A stretch of 64,000 nt of DNA. Origin: Streptomyces cyaneofuscatus (GTDB taxonomy: Bacteria; Actinomycetota; Actinomycetes; Streptomycetales; Streptomycetaceae). Made by a program: the position numbers and the translations under genes. The stretch is taken from assembly GCF_000718135.1 (NCBI RefSeq), contig NZ_JOEM01000010.1, forward strand, positions 1 through 64,000, read 5' to 3'. Below are positions 38,585-46,326 of this stretch, one piece after another. Positions within the stretch are counted from its first letter, which is position 1. The number at the start of each line of letters is the position of its first letter. A model generated the notes under the pieces. That model ran no database searches, had not been told where the DNA came from, and saw nothing but the letters and a program-made list of their open reading frames with translations.

Positions 38585-39952
38585 ATGGTCGACGCGTCGG
38601 GCGGAGCCACCAGGGCCGAGCGCCCTGCAACTGCCACGGGTCCGGACGGTTCGACGCACGCGATCTTCAGGCTCGCCCCGGGCGAAGACAGTGGCTCGGA
38701 TACGTTGGGCCGCTATCGCTACCAAGCGGAAGTAGCCGCGCGGGACTGTCTGGCCATGCTCACGCAAGACGCGATCGACTTCATCGTCTGTGAATGGCAC
38801 GAAGACTTCGTGGTGGCATTCACCGACGGCTCCGTGGAACTCGTATCGGTCAAGCACCGCGAAGAGAACCAAGGCACCTGGACGCTCGTCAAGTTGTGCA
38901 AGAGCGGCGGTCTTACTCATCTCTTCGACCGCTGGTGCGCCTGCGAGTGCGCCGCGAACGTGCGGCTCCGGTTGGCCACCAACGCGGCCATGAGCCCAGC
39001 CAAGGACAATGCCGACCTCCTGACTCGGATGTGCGGGCCGGGGCCTGAAATCACTGACGGCCTGTCGGCCATGGTCGACACGATCGCCCGCCAGATGTTG
39101 AAGGTGCGCTGGGAAGAGCCCTATGACAACGTCCCTGAAACGCCCAAAGTGCCACTCGCAGACATCCAGATACCGGCAGGCTTCGCGGACAAGGTCAGAC
39201 AGTTCCTCACGGTCCTAGAGATCTCGTGTGATCCGCCGCAGCGCGCGTACATCACCGACGTCAACATTCAGAGCCTTCTGGTACCCGTCGTCGAGCAACT
39301 GCAGCTGGCGCACGTCGACACGGAGGCCACCTACCGGAACATCGTGGACCGGATCGAGAGCGCCAACCGTGATGAGAGCGACCGCGGCCAACTTGCCGCC
39401 TACATCGCCGATCCGAGCCGCGTCCGCTACAGCACGCAGATGCAGCAGCGCATTGGGCGCCGGAGCATCACCCGCGACGTCCTCCGTGCAGAGATGGCGT
39501 ACGCATCGGCCCAACTAGCAGCGTTCCCACGGGGCCAGGTCCCCCTAGTGGCACCGGGGGGCGCCAAGCTCAACCGCAAGCTGCTGCGCGGCCTGGTCCC
39601 CTCGGATGAAGCGGCGTTCGCGGAGCGGCTCCGCTCAGCGTGGTACGCCACATGGTCCGAGCGGCGATCCGGCCTGGCCGGAGATGACACCGATCTGCTG
39701 AACTTGTCCACGGACGTACTGGAAGTCGTCTTCGAGTGCAAGCGCCACGCCCGCTCACAGACCCAGGACGGCAGCGCGTACGGCAGCACGATGAATGACC
39801 TGCTCACCCAGCGACTCAAAGTCGACGGGCTGTCCACGCCGCCGCCATTCCTGGTGAAAAACCAGCATCTGCTGGGGCTGGCCTATCAGCTGTGCGACGA
39901 ATGCCTCTTCTACTTCTCCGAGAACTTCGATGCGGACGGTGAAGCGTCATGA
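38585..39952 (+). CDS. ABC-3C system effector with DUF4297/Cap4-type dsDNA nuclease domain
   Basis: This 455-aa protein begins, after a short tail, with GRYRYQAEVAARDCL, then E70-W-H-E-D74 and V-K90-H in the restriction-like E...D...xK arrangement of DUF4297/Cap4 nucleases (residues about 40-130, with TWTLVKL). The helical middle leads to a C-terminal segment (VKNQHLLGLAYQLCDECLFYF) typical of the protein that joins the ABC-three-component complex. It is thus the likely toxic effector, destroying DNA upon phage infection. ATG 38585 follows GGGGGA; its stop overlaps the next start (ATGA). Confidence 0.82.
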   Translation: MVDASGGATRAERPATATGPDGSTHAIFRLAPGEDSGSDTLGRYRYQAEVAARDCLAMLTQDAIDFIVCEWHEDFVVAFTDGSVELVSVKHREENQGTWTLVKLCKSGGLTHLFDRWCACECAANVRLRLATNAAMSPAKDNADLLTRMCGPGPEITDGLSAMVDTIARQMLKVRWEEPYDNVPETPKVPLADIQIPAGFADKVRQFLTVLEISCDPPQRAYITDVNIQSLLVPVVEQLQLAHVDTEATYRNIVDRIESANRDESDRGQLAAYIADPSRVRYSTQMQQRIGRRSITRDVLRAEMAYASAQLAAFPRGQVPLVAPGGAKLNRKLLRGLVPSDEAAFAERLRSAWYATWSERRSGLAGDDTDLLNLSTDVLEVVFECKRHARSQTQDGSAYGSTMNDLLTQRLKVDGLSTPPPFLVKNQHLLGLAYQLCDECLFYFSENFDADGEAS

Positions 39953-40521
39953 CGCCGAGCGCCGACTTCGAGGCTGCGGCAGTCCGCCTGCGCACCCGGC
40001 AGCGGCAGGCCGAGCAGCGCGAGAGCCAGTATCACGAAGCGCGAGTTCTCCTGCTCATTGCGCAGTTCACCACCGCCAAGAGCTGCCTCGCGGGTCTGAC
40101 TAAGCTCGCCAAACTCGACTTTCTGCTGCGCTACCCGGCCATGCTGGAGCGTCTCTTGCCAGCCGGTCAGGCCTCCTGGCCCGAAGGAACCGCCCCGTCC
40201 TCGGAGGAGCGTCTGGCGGTGGAGAGCCGGATGACCCGCTACAAGTACGGGCCCTGGGACCAGCGCTACTACAGCATCCTGGGCTCCCTCGCCGCCCGCG
40301 GCCTGATCACCTACGGCGACACGGCCCGAGCCGAATTTCGCGTCACCGAGCAAGGCGCCTCTGCCGCTGCCGCCCTGGCCGCCACGCCGGAATGGGCAGT
40401 AGTCGCCAGCCGGATCAAGCTTCTCAAGAAGCATTTCAACAAAACAGGATCGGCTTTGAAGAACCTCATCTACGACCGCCTGCCCGACGCGGTGGACCGA
40501 CCCTGGCGGACGGAGATCTGA
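39949..40521 (+). CDS. ABC-three-component system middle component
   Basis: This 190-aa protein has a winged helix-turn-helix-like core: ARVLLLIAQFTTAKSCLAGL, LTKLAKLDFLLRYP, RYKYGPWDQRYYSILGSLAARGLI and FRVTEQGASAAAAL. These match the middle component of ABC-3C conflict systems, which links the ATPase to the effector. It starts on the ATGA overlap with the effector gene, and its stop is one base from the ATPase start, so the three genes form one tight operon. Confidence 0.82.
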   Translation: MTPSADFEAAAVRLRTRQRQAEQRESQYHEARVLLLIAQFTTAKSCLAGLTKLAKLDFLLRYPAMLERLLPAGQASWPEGTAPSSEERLAVESRMTRYKYGPWDQRYYSILGSLAARGLITYGDTARAEFRVTEQGASAAAALAATPEWAVVASRIKLLKKHFNKTGSALKNLIYDRLPDAVDRPWRTEI

Positions 40522-40522
40522 C

Positions 40523-42463
40523 ATGGCCGTCAACCTGCGCATCCTCTCCCTGACGGTCACCACCGCCGAGACGGAGAAGACCTACCACTTCAACCGCCCG
40601 GCCACCGTGATCACCGGCCCCATCGGGACCGGCAAGTCCAGCCTGCTGATGCTCTTCAAGCACGCCCTCGGCGGCACCGCCATGCTCACCCCTGCCGTCC
40701 GCGACCACGTCCTGTCCGTCCAGGCCGAGGTCGTGGCCGGCACCGAACGCATCGTCCTGCGACGCACCATCGGGGGTGACACCGCCGACACCGTCGACCT
40801 CCTTGACCCGCACTCCCTCGCCCTTGAGCGCACCCTGCCCCTGCGCAACACGGAGAGCGGTGGAACAACGCTCTCCGACCACCTGCTGGACGCTCTTGGC
40901 TTTCCCCGCGTACAGATCGCTGCGCGCCGCGAGGGAGTAGCGCGGCAGCAGAACCTCACCTTCAACGACCTGTACACCTACGTCTATCTCCAGGCGCGCG
41001 AGATCGACCGCCAGGTCGTCGGCCACCTGGACTCCTGGTTCGAGCCCAAGCGCAAAGAGCTCTTCCGATTGATGTTCGCGCTGACCGACAGCGTGCTGCT
41101 GGAGCTCAAGCGCACCGCGGGCCAGCTCACGGACAGGCTGAAGGCCCGAACCGCCGAGCACGACAACATCGGCCAGTTCCTGGCCGCCTCCGATCCCCGC
41201 AGCGACGACGAGCTGCGGGCCGAGCTCGTGCAGCTGCGCGACACTCTGGGACGGGCCGAGTCCGCGCTGGCGAGTCTCCGCACCGAACTGGAGGAACAGA
41301 CGGCCGCCGACAGCGCACTGCGGGAGGAACTGCAGGCCGCGATCCACGCCGCACGGCAGGCCGAGGAGGAAGTCTCCGCGGCCGCCGACCTCGTAGAGGC
41401 ACGACAGGCGGTGGTCGCCCAGGTCCAGCTCGACCTATCCCGTCTCGCACGGTCGGCCACCGCCATCGACCAGCTGTCCCCGTTCGAATTCGTCGTCTGT
41501 CCGCGCTGTATGCAGTCCCTGACCACACGGACCGTGGCAGACGACCACTGCATCGTCTGCCTCCAGCCCGATCCCGCCGAGGCCGATGTCGACCCGACGG
41601 CCATCGAAGAAACACGCACCGTCCTGCAGCAACAACTTGAGGACGCGCGGCACATCGAGCAGTCGGACGAGGCGCACCTGCAGGCCTCACGGCAGCGGTC
41701 GCAGCAGATCAACTTCGCTGTCACCAGCTTGCGTCGGCAGCTTGACGCCCAGACCCGCGATGCGGTCGCTCCACGCTTCGACGCAATTACCGATGCGAGC
41801 ACGCGCGTTGCCACGCTCAAAGCCAGTATCGACGCTATTACCCAGCTGCGGGATTCCTGGACCCGGGTACGCGCCATCGACAAGGACATCCGCGACATCA
41901 GAGCGGAGCGGCGGCAGGCCAACAAGGACATTAAGGAAAAGTCGGAGCAGCTCAAGGCCAGCCAGACACTGCTCGGTGACCTCAGCACCGAATTCGGGCA
42001 ACTGCTCACCAGCTGGAACCTGCCGTGGGTCGACACGGCCGTCATCGACCGCGACACCTACCTGCCCGTGGTCAACGGACAACCCTTCGAGAGCTTGCAG
42101 GCCTCTGGCGGCGGCATCGCCACCTCCGTCAGCCTCGCCTACAGCCTGACTCTTCTTGCCTTCGGTCTCGACCACGCTGACGTCCTCGTGCCATCCCTCC
42201 TTGTTATCGACTCGCCCCGCAAGGCCTTCGGCAACAACGACTCCGACCGGCAACGCGCTACAGATATCTACAGCCGCTTTCGGACGATGGCCGACGCATA
42301 CGGTGAGCGCCTTCAACTGATCATCGCCGACAACGACCCTCCGCCAATCACCAGCGACTCTTTCGGCAAGGTGGAGTTCGACTACGAGAACCCCATGGTG
42401 CCCGGCGTCGATCATCCGGGCCCCGATCGTGTGACCCGCATCGAAAACCAGACGCAGGACTGA
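40523..42463 (+). CDS. ABC-three-component system ATPase (SMC/Rad50-like with zinc hook)
   Basis: This 646-aa protein has Walker A G32PIGTGKSS40, a long coiled coil interrupted by a zinc-hook-like motif (C326PRC...CIVC), a second coiled coil, the ABC signature around S528GGG and Walker B LLVIDSP with D563. It resembles Rad50/SMC-type ABC ATPases that clamp DNA. In ABC-3C systems it is proposed to detect foreign DNA structures and release the nuclease. It is complete and directly follows the middle component. Confidence 0.87.
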   Translation: MAVNLRILSLTVTTAETEKTYHFNRPATVITGPIGTGKSSLLMLFKHALGGTAMLTPAVRDHVLSVQAEVVAGTERIVLRRTIGGDTADTVDLLDPHSLALERTLPLRNTESGGTTLSDHLLDALGFPRVQIAARREGVARQQNLTFNDLYTYVYLQAREIDRQVVGHLDSWFEPKRKELFRLMFALTDSVLLELKRTAGQLTDRLKARTAEHDNIGQFLAASDPRSDDELRAELVQLRDTLGRAESALASLRTELEEQTAADSALREELQAAIHAARQAEEEVSAAADLVEARQAVVAQVQLDLSRLARSATAIDQLSPFEFVVCPRCMQSLTTRTVADDHCIVCLQPDPAEADVDPTAIEETRTVLQQQLEDARHIEQSDEAHLQASRQRSQQINFAVTSLRRQLDAQTRDAVAPRFDAITDASTRVATLKASIDAITQLRDSWTRVRAIDKDIRDIRAERRQANKDIKEKSEQLKASQTLLGDLSTEFGQLLTSWNLPWVDTAVIDRDTYLPVVNGQPFESLQASGGGIATSVSLAYSLTLLAFGLDHADVLVPSLLVIDSPRKAFGNNDSDRQRATDIYSRFRTMADAYGERLQLIIADNDPPPITSDSFGKVEFDYENPMVPGVDHPGPDRVTRIENQTQD

Positions 42464-42931
42464 CTTCGCGTCCAAGGCTCGGCCCGGCACTGGGCGCAGA
42501 CACTCAGCCGAGCGAACGGACGTGCGGCGCCGAAGAGACCGGTATCGGTGGGCGGGTGCGGGCGGCGGCAGACGCACCGGCGATCCCATGCCGGCTCGGC
42601 AACACCTGATGGATACTTCCGGCATGGACACGGGCACCCCCGGCGAGTAGGCAAGACCAGGCGACGTACTCCGGGCACGCTACCGCCGCCGCTTGCCCGA
42701 ACGGCTCACAGCCTGACAGGCCCCACCTGTGGGGTGGTGGCGCTTTCCCTGTAGGTGCCCTGGTCTGGCCCGACCGGAAACAGCGGGAGTTGCGGAGCCA
42801 GCACGGAGCGTCAACAACAGGCGATCCCGGGACACCGGGTGGCGTCGCATTGCCTATCGGCGGACTTCCTCGCCTGCCTAGGGTCGTGCCTGTGCGTCCG
42901 CGTTCCGCGGAGAAACGGCAGGAGAAGGCGC
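42464..42931. other. Gene-free stretch between convergent cargo genes
   Basis: No supported gene is seen. A minus-strand frame across 42504-42965 overlaps the 3' end of the HEPN-like gene and has no recognisable content. The region separates two convergent genes and should contain their terminators; GGCCCCACCTGTGGGG at 42719-42734 is a weak hairpin. Confidence 0.45.
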
Positions 42932-43555
42932 TCAGGTCCGGCGTGGCAGTCTCGCCTGTGGCCAATCCGCTTCTAGAAGGAGGTCGAGCTTCTCGGCGTA
43001 CGCGAAGAGCAGCCTCGCATCCTCCTCGAGGTCCTCAAGGGTGCAGACGATGTTCGCGCCATCCTGCTTCCTGAAGAAGCGGGAGCGCATGACGCCCACG
43101 CCGTCCCAGTTCCACCAGGAAGCGTGAACGGCATCGTCGCGGCGGCGCTTGAGCTCGTTGACCTCGCCCCACTCGAGGATCTCGGCGAGTGCGGTGGCCT
43201 GTGGAATGCTCCTGCGGGATTGCGCCACCAGCAGTTTGTGAAGGTCGGACCATGTTTTGTCGACGAGCGAGAAGCCGCCCTGCTCGTCTCTCAGTAGCAG
43301 TATGAGCCGCTTCATGGCCGCCTCGACATGGCCGCCGGCGACCACGATGGCGCCGATCAGCCCGTAGAGACGTTCACGGTAAGCGAGGTCGGCTTCGTCC
43401 GGGCCTCCGTGGCGCCCGACCCTGAAGGTGGAGATGTCCACGCTCGACCGGGCTCTGGGAGTGGTGATGTCCAGGTCGAAAGACGGTCCACCGTCCAGCT
43501 GGGTGCTCATCCGGTAATAGAAGGAGTGCCTGGGCGGGGGCCATTCATCTGACAT
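42932..43555 (-). CDS. Uncharacterised protein with HEPN-like Rx4H motif
   Basis: This 207-aa mostly helical protein has RRRDDAVHASWWNWDGVGVM with R139-x4-H144, the motif of HEPN ribonucleases, after a helix YGLIGAIVVAGGHVEAAMKRLI. The remaining sequence has no named domain. It is the last gene before the right end of the transposon and points inwards. A stand-alone HEPN toxin or an antitoxin-free RNase sensor are possible; both are inference. ATG 43555 is preferred; a GTG at 43591 is also in frame. Confidence 0.65.
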   Translation of the reverse strand: MSDEWPPPRHSFYYRMSTQLDGGPSFDLDITTPRARSSVDISTFRVGRHGGPDEADLAYRERLYGLIGAIVVAGGHVEAAMKRLILLLRDEQGGFSLVDKTWSDLHKLLVAQSRRSIPQATALAEILEWGEVNELKRRRDDAVHASWWNWDGVGVMRSRFFRKQDGANIVCTLEDLEEDARLLFAYAEKLDLLLEADWPQARLPRRT

Positions 43556-43818
43556 ACCTGGATCCTGTCGGATCTGGCTCCCCGGAGCCACCGCTTTCTG
43601 CTCCGCCGCAAGGGCCAGCGCGCGCCTCGCCGACAGGCAGGGTCCAAGTATCGGCTTCTAAAGCATGGCCTAGCAGGCGCTCGACCACGGTCCCAGACGG
43701 TCGCCGAGGAGATCAACCTTCACCGAGAGAGGTCAAACACGCAGCGGTCAGCCTGAGCTGACACAAGAAGCCATGTGGTCACTCATCGCTGACATAAACG
43801 AACTTTGATCAACTCTTT
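43556..43818. other. Right subterminal region of the transposon
   Basis: Non-coding. It holds two inverted counterparts of left-end repeats: 43787-43811 (18 of 25 identical to 23285-23309) and 43711-43722 (12 of 12 identical to 23308-23319). These are likely TnsB binding sites. The motif CTGACA/GTCAGC recurs at 43746-43761. Confidence 0.7.
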
Positions 43819-43852
43819 CTGGCAATCGATCAACGATCGCTGTCACAGGTCA
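43819..43852 (-). repeat. Right terminal inverted repeat of the Tn7-like element
   Basis: It is complementary to 23244-23277 at 33 of 34 positions and ends ...CTGTCACAGGTCA. The adjacent GCGGC (43853-43857) repeats the five bases before the left end. Confidence 0.93.
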
Positions 43853-43893
43853 GCGGCGGCCGTCGTGGCAGCTTCTTGCCAGACGATAGCTTC

Positions 43894-43929
43894 CGATATA
43901 TCGTTGACGCATCGCGATAGATCAACGAT
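43894..43929 (+). promoter_or_regulatory. Probable PadR operator
   Basis: The palindrome CGATATATCG (43894-43903) is followed by ATCGCGAT (43911-43918) and sits inside a larger inverted repeat ATCGTTGA / TCAACGAT (43900-43907, 43922-43929), just upstream of padR. Symmetric A+T-rich sites of this sort are usual autoregulatory PadR targets. Confidence 0.65.
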
Positions 43930-43944
43930 GGAAGGAGCGTAGCG

Positions 43945-44565
43945 ATGCGTTCACACGGATATGAGCACGAGCATGAGCACGGACCGGGGCATTTCGGGCC
44001 CGGTCATCACGGTCGTCACGGTCGGGGCGGCCACGACGGCCGCCGGGCCGCCTTCGGCCCCTTCGGGCCGCCGTTCGGCGGTGGTCCCTTCGGAGGCGGG
44101 CGGGGTCGGGGCGGAGGACGGGGAAGGGCACGGCGCGGTGATGTGCGTGCGTCGATCCTGGCCCTGCTGAAGGACCGGCCGATGCACGGGTACGAGATGA
44201 TCCAGGAGATCGGCGAGCGCAGCGGCGGGGCGTGGAAGCCCAGCCCCGGCTCGGTCTACCCGACGCTCCAGCTGCTGGAGGACGAGGGGCTGATCGTCAG
44301 CGCGAGCGAGGGCGGCAAGAAGCTGTTCACGCTCACCGACTCCGGGCGCGGTGAGGCCGAGTCCGGCCCCGAGGCTCCCTGGGAGGAGGCCGGGCGCGGT
44401 GCGGACTGGGAGGGCGTGAACGAGATCCGCCAGGCCGGATTCGGTCTGATGGAGGCGTTCGGGCAGGTCTGGAAGACCGGCTCCGCCGATCAGCGGCAGA
44501 AGGCGCTGACCGTCATCAACGACGCCCGTAAGAAGCTGTACCTGATTCTCGCCGACGAGCACTGA
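43945..44565 (+). CDS. PadR-family transcriptional regulator
   Basis: This 206-aa protein has an N-terminal glycine- and histidine-rich tail (HGYEHEHEHGPGHFGPGHHG) that could bind metal. A PadR winged helix follows (ASILALLKDRPMHGYEMIQE, PSPGSVYPTLQLLEDEGLI), then a short C-terminal dimerisation helix. PadR proteins repress efflux and stress genes, and the divergent neighbour before transposon insertion was the MFS exporter gene. The ATG has GAAGGAG upstream. The transposon end lies about 40 bases upstream of its operator. Confidence 0.9.
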   Translation: MRSHGYEHEHEHGPGHFGPGHHGRHGRGGHDGRRAAFGPFGPPFGGGPFGGGRGRGGGRGRARRGDVRASILALLKDRPMHGYEMIQEIGERSGGAWKPSPGSVYPTLQLLEDEGLIVSASEGGKKLFTLTDSGRGEAESGPEAPWEEAGRGADWEGVNEIRQAGFGLMEAFGQVWKTGSADQRQKALTVINDARKKLYLILADEH

Positions 44566-44586
44566 GTCGGTGGTCCCGCCGCCGAT

Positions 44587-44621
44587 GCCGAAGGGGCCCG
44601 CTCCGAGCGGGCCCCTTCGGC
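44587..44621. terminator. Bidirectional terminator between padR and the SRPBCC gene
   Basis: A perfect 16-bp inverted repeat (GCCGAAGGGGCCCGCT and complement) with loop CCG lies between the convergent genes. Confidence 0.88.
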
Positions 44622-44637
44622 GTTCGTGCGGTGAGCG

Positions 44638-45075
44638 TCAGGGCGTGACCAGGCCGTCGAGCTTGCGCAGGGACTCCTGGAGCGCCGCCGTCGCGGAGTC
44701 CTTGAGTTTGCCGCCCATCAGCGAGACCGCCGCACCCGTGAACTCGCCCTCGATGCGGACCGTGGTGGCGCCCCCGTCCTGGGCCGGTGCCAGGGCGTAA
44801 CGCATGACCAGGTCGACCCCCATCGGGCCCTTGCCCCGGGTCGTCAGCAGACGGCCGTCCTCCAGCTCGTCGACCGTCCACACCACTTCGGCGGGGAAGC
44901 CCATGAGCTTCATGTTCTCCTCGTAGGTGGCCCCGAGCTCCAGGGGAACAGGACCGCCCTTGGGGAAGCTGGTGTGGGTGGCGTTCCACTCGCCGTACGA
45001 CGAGAAGTCCGTCAGCTGCACCCAGACCTTCCCGGCGGGTGCTTCGATGCGCGCCTCCGCGCTGACTTCGGCCAT
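44638..45075 (-). CDS. SRPBCC-fold protein
   Basis: This 145-aa protein matches the SRPBCC/polyketide-cyclase-like fold: AEARIEAPAGKVWVQLTDFSS, W at the start of the cavity, LVMRYALAP and GGKLKDSATAAL at the C-terminal helix. Such proteins bind hydrophobic ligands. No ligand or partner is visible. ATG 45075 follows AGGGGTGG and is preferred over an in-frame start at 45141. Confidence 0.8.
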   Translation of the reverse strand: MAEVSAEARIEAPAGKVWVQLTDFSSYGEWNATHTSFPKGGPVPLELGATYEENMKLMGFPAEVVWTVDELEDGRLLTTRGKGPMGVDLVMRYALAPAQDGGATTVRIEGEFTGAAVSLMGGKLKDSATAALQESLRKLDGLVTP

Positions 45076-45137
45076 GCGACCACCCCTGGTTCGTCCGGTT
45101 TCGGTGGGGCGGAACGTAACGGCGACGGCTCCAACAT

Positions 45138-45491
45138 TCAATGCTGATGAACCGTCAGATTCGCTGGCGCTGCCGGGTTCCGCCAGATCTCCGCCGTGTC
45201 GAACCGGTCCGACGCGCGCGGATGCGGGCCTTCGTCGTGGCAGTGGAAGGCGGCCCAGAACAGATCGGCGGGCAGGGCTTCGTCCGGTGCGTACACGCGG
45301 TAGACGTACTGCATCCCGTCCTGGGCGAGCAGAGCGACCATCCAGAACACCCTTGGTTTCCTCCGCCCGGAGCCGATGTCCGCTGTTACGTGCTGTGTGC
45401 CATCAGTGACGTACGCGCGGGGGGTGACGGTTGCCAGGGGGCGTGCGGCGCAAGGCGGCGCGCCCTCTTGAAGGCGATGGTTGTACGCCAT
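45138..45491 (-). CDS. Conserved hypothetical protein
   Basis: This 117-aa protein has VFWMVALLAQDGMQYVYRVY and DLFWAAFHCHDEGPHPRASD, with no domain I can name. It precedes the SRPBCC gene on the same strand with a 62-base gap. Its length and codon use look like a real Streptomyces gene. No signal peptide or transmembrane segment is evident. Confidence 0.6.
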   Translation of the reverse strand: MAYNHRLQEGAPPCAARPLATVTPRAYVTDGTQHVTADIGSGRRKPRVFWMVALLAQDGMQYVYRVYAPDEALPADLFWAAFHCHDEGPHPRASDRFDTAEIWRNPAAPANLTVHQH

Positions 45492-45607
45492 GGCGCGATC
45501 TCATCCGCAGGGATGAGGGGGCGCTCCGGTGTACCCAACTTGGGTGGGACGCGTGAATGGGCCGCTCCGCCGATGCTTCGCCGCCCGGGGACTGATGGGG
45601 TGGAGTA

Positions 45608-46168
45608 GTGCAAAACCGGACGCCGAGGATCCCCGAACAGCCCACCCCGAACCCCGTCGACGCCGACGCCGGACTCACCGTCGAACTGGCCTCGGTGGTG
45701 ACGGGTGCGCGCCGGCGTGCGCTGCGGGACGGCGACCGGCAGATCGACACAGCCCACCTGCTGCACTCCCTCATCGAGAGCGACCCCGAGGTCCGCGAGG
45801 CCTTCGACGGCGGACCGCAGCTGGCGAAGGTGCTCGGCTACCTCGTGCAGCGCAGCATCGGTTACGGGCTCCGCTGGCAGGGGTCGGTGGAGGACTCGGG
45901 CGCCGTTCCCGTCGTACGGGAACCGGCCGCGGACGTCGTACGGGACCCGGCCGCGGAGGGCTGGTCGCCGTCGGCCGTCACCGCGATGGAGGACGCGCTG
46001 CACCGTGCCGGGCTGCGCGGGGAGCCGCGCGCCCGCGGGCTGGATCTCCTCGCCGCCCTGGCCGCCGACGGCGAGTGCCGTGCGGTGGAGGTGCTGGGCC
46101 GGGCGGGCGTGGACGCGCGGTGGCTGGCGGGGCGCGCGGTGGAGCGTACGGCGGAGGTGTCTCGGTAG
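45608..46168 (+). CDS. Clp N-terminal (repeat) domain protein
   Basis: The 186-aa protein carries two partial Clp-N repeats: VVTGARRRALRDGDRQIDTAHLLHSLIES and MEDALHRAGLRGEPRARGLDLLAALAAD. These are the helical units that ClpA/ClpC ATPases use to bind substrates and adaptors. There is no AAA+ domain, so it may be an adaptor. GTG 45608 follows GGGGTGGAG. Confidence 0.82.
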   Translation: MQNRTPRIPEQPTPNPVDADAGLTVELASVVTGARRRALRDGDRQIDTAHLLHSLIESDPEVREAFDGGPQLAKVLGYLVQRSIGYGLRWQGSVEDSGAVPVVREPAADVVRDPAAEGWSPSAVTAMEDALHRAGLRGEPRARGLDLLAALAADGECRAVEVLGRAGVDARWLAGRAVERTAEVSR

Positions 46169-46326
46169 GGGGGGACGGGGCTGGGGGCTGTGTCGGTCTG
46201 TGGGCGGGGCGGTTCGGCGGGTCTGAGCGGGGTGTGTGCCGACTCCGAGCCGCGTGTGTACCGTCTGCGCGTCTCGACAGGTGTCACGGAGGTGACGGTG
46301 CTGTCGGCTGCTGTCATGATGTGCCG

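Larger units (their letters stand above)
23244..43852 (+). mobile_element. Tn7-like transposon (20.6 kb) with tnsABC-tniQ-like module and defence cargo
   Basis: The ends are 34-bp inverted repeats with one mismatch (23244-23277 and 43819-43852). They give TG...CA termini and are flanked by the 5-bp direct repeat GCGGC (23239-23243, 43853-43857), the size expected for Tn7-family insertion. Two further repeats inside each end are shared in inverted orientation. The left end carries tnsA, tnsB, tnsC and a TniQ-like gene, overlapping and in order. Cargo: broken recombinase, HsdM fusion, two IS5-family elements, three-gene minus-strand cassette, ABC-3C system and a HEPN-like gene. The flanking sequence is CGG-rich, so a 6-bp duplication with boundaries one base further out is also readable. 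Confidence 0.92.

Noticed and set aside
42504..42965. 153-codon minus-strand frame beside the HEPN-like gene
   Set aside because: No similarity, no ribosome binding site, and it overlaps the end of the HEPN-like gene.
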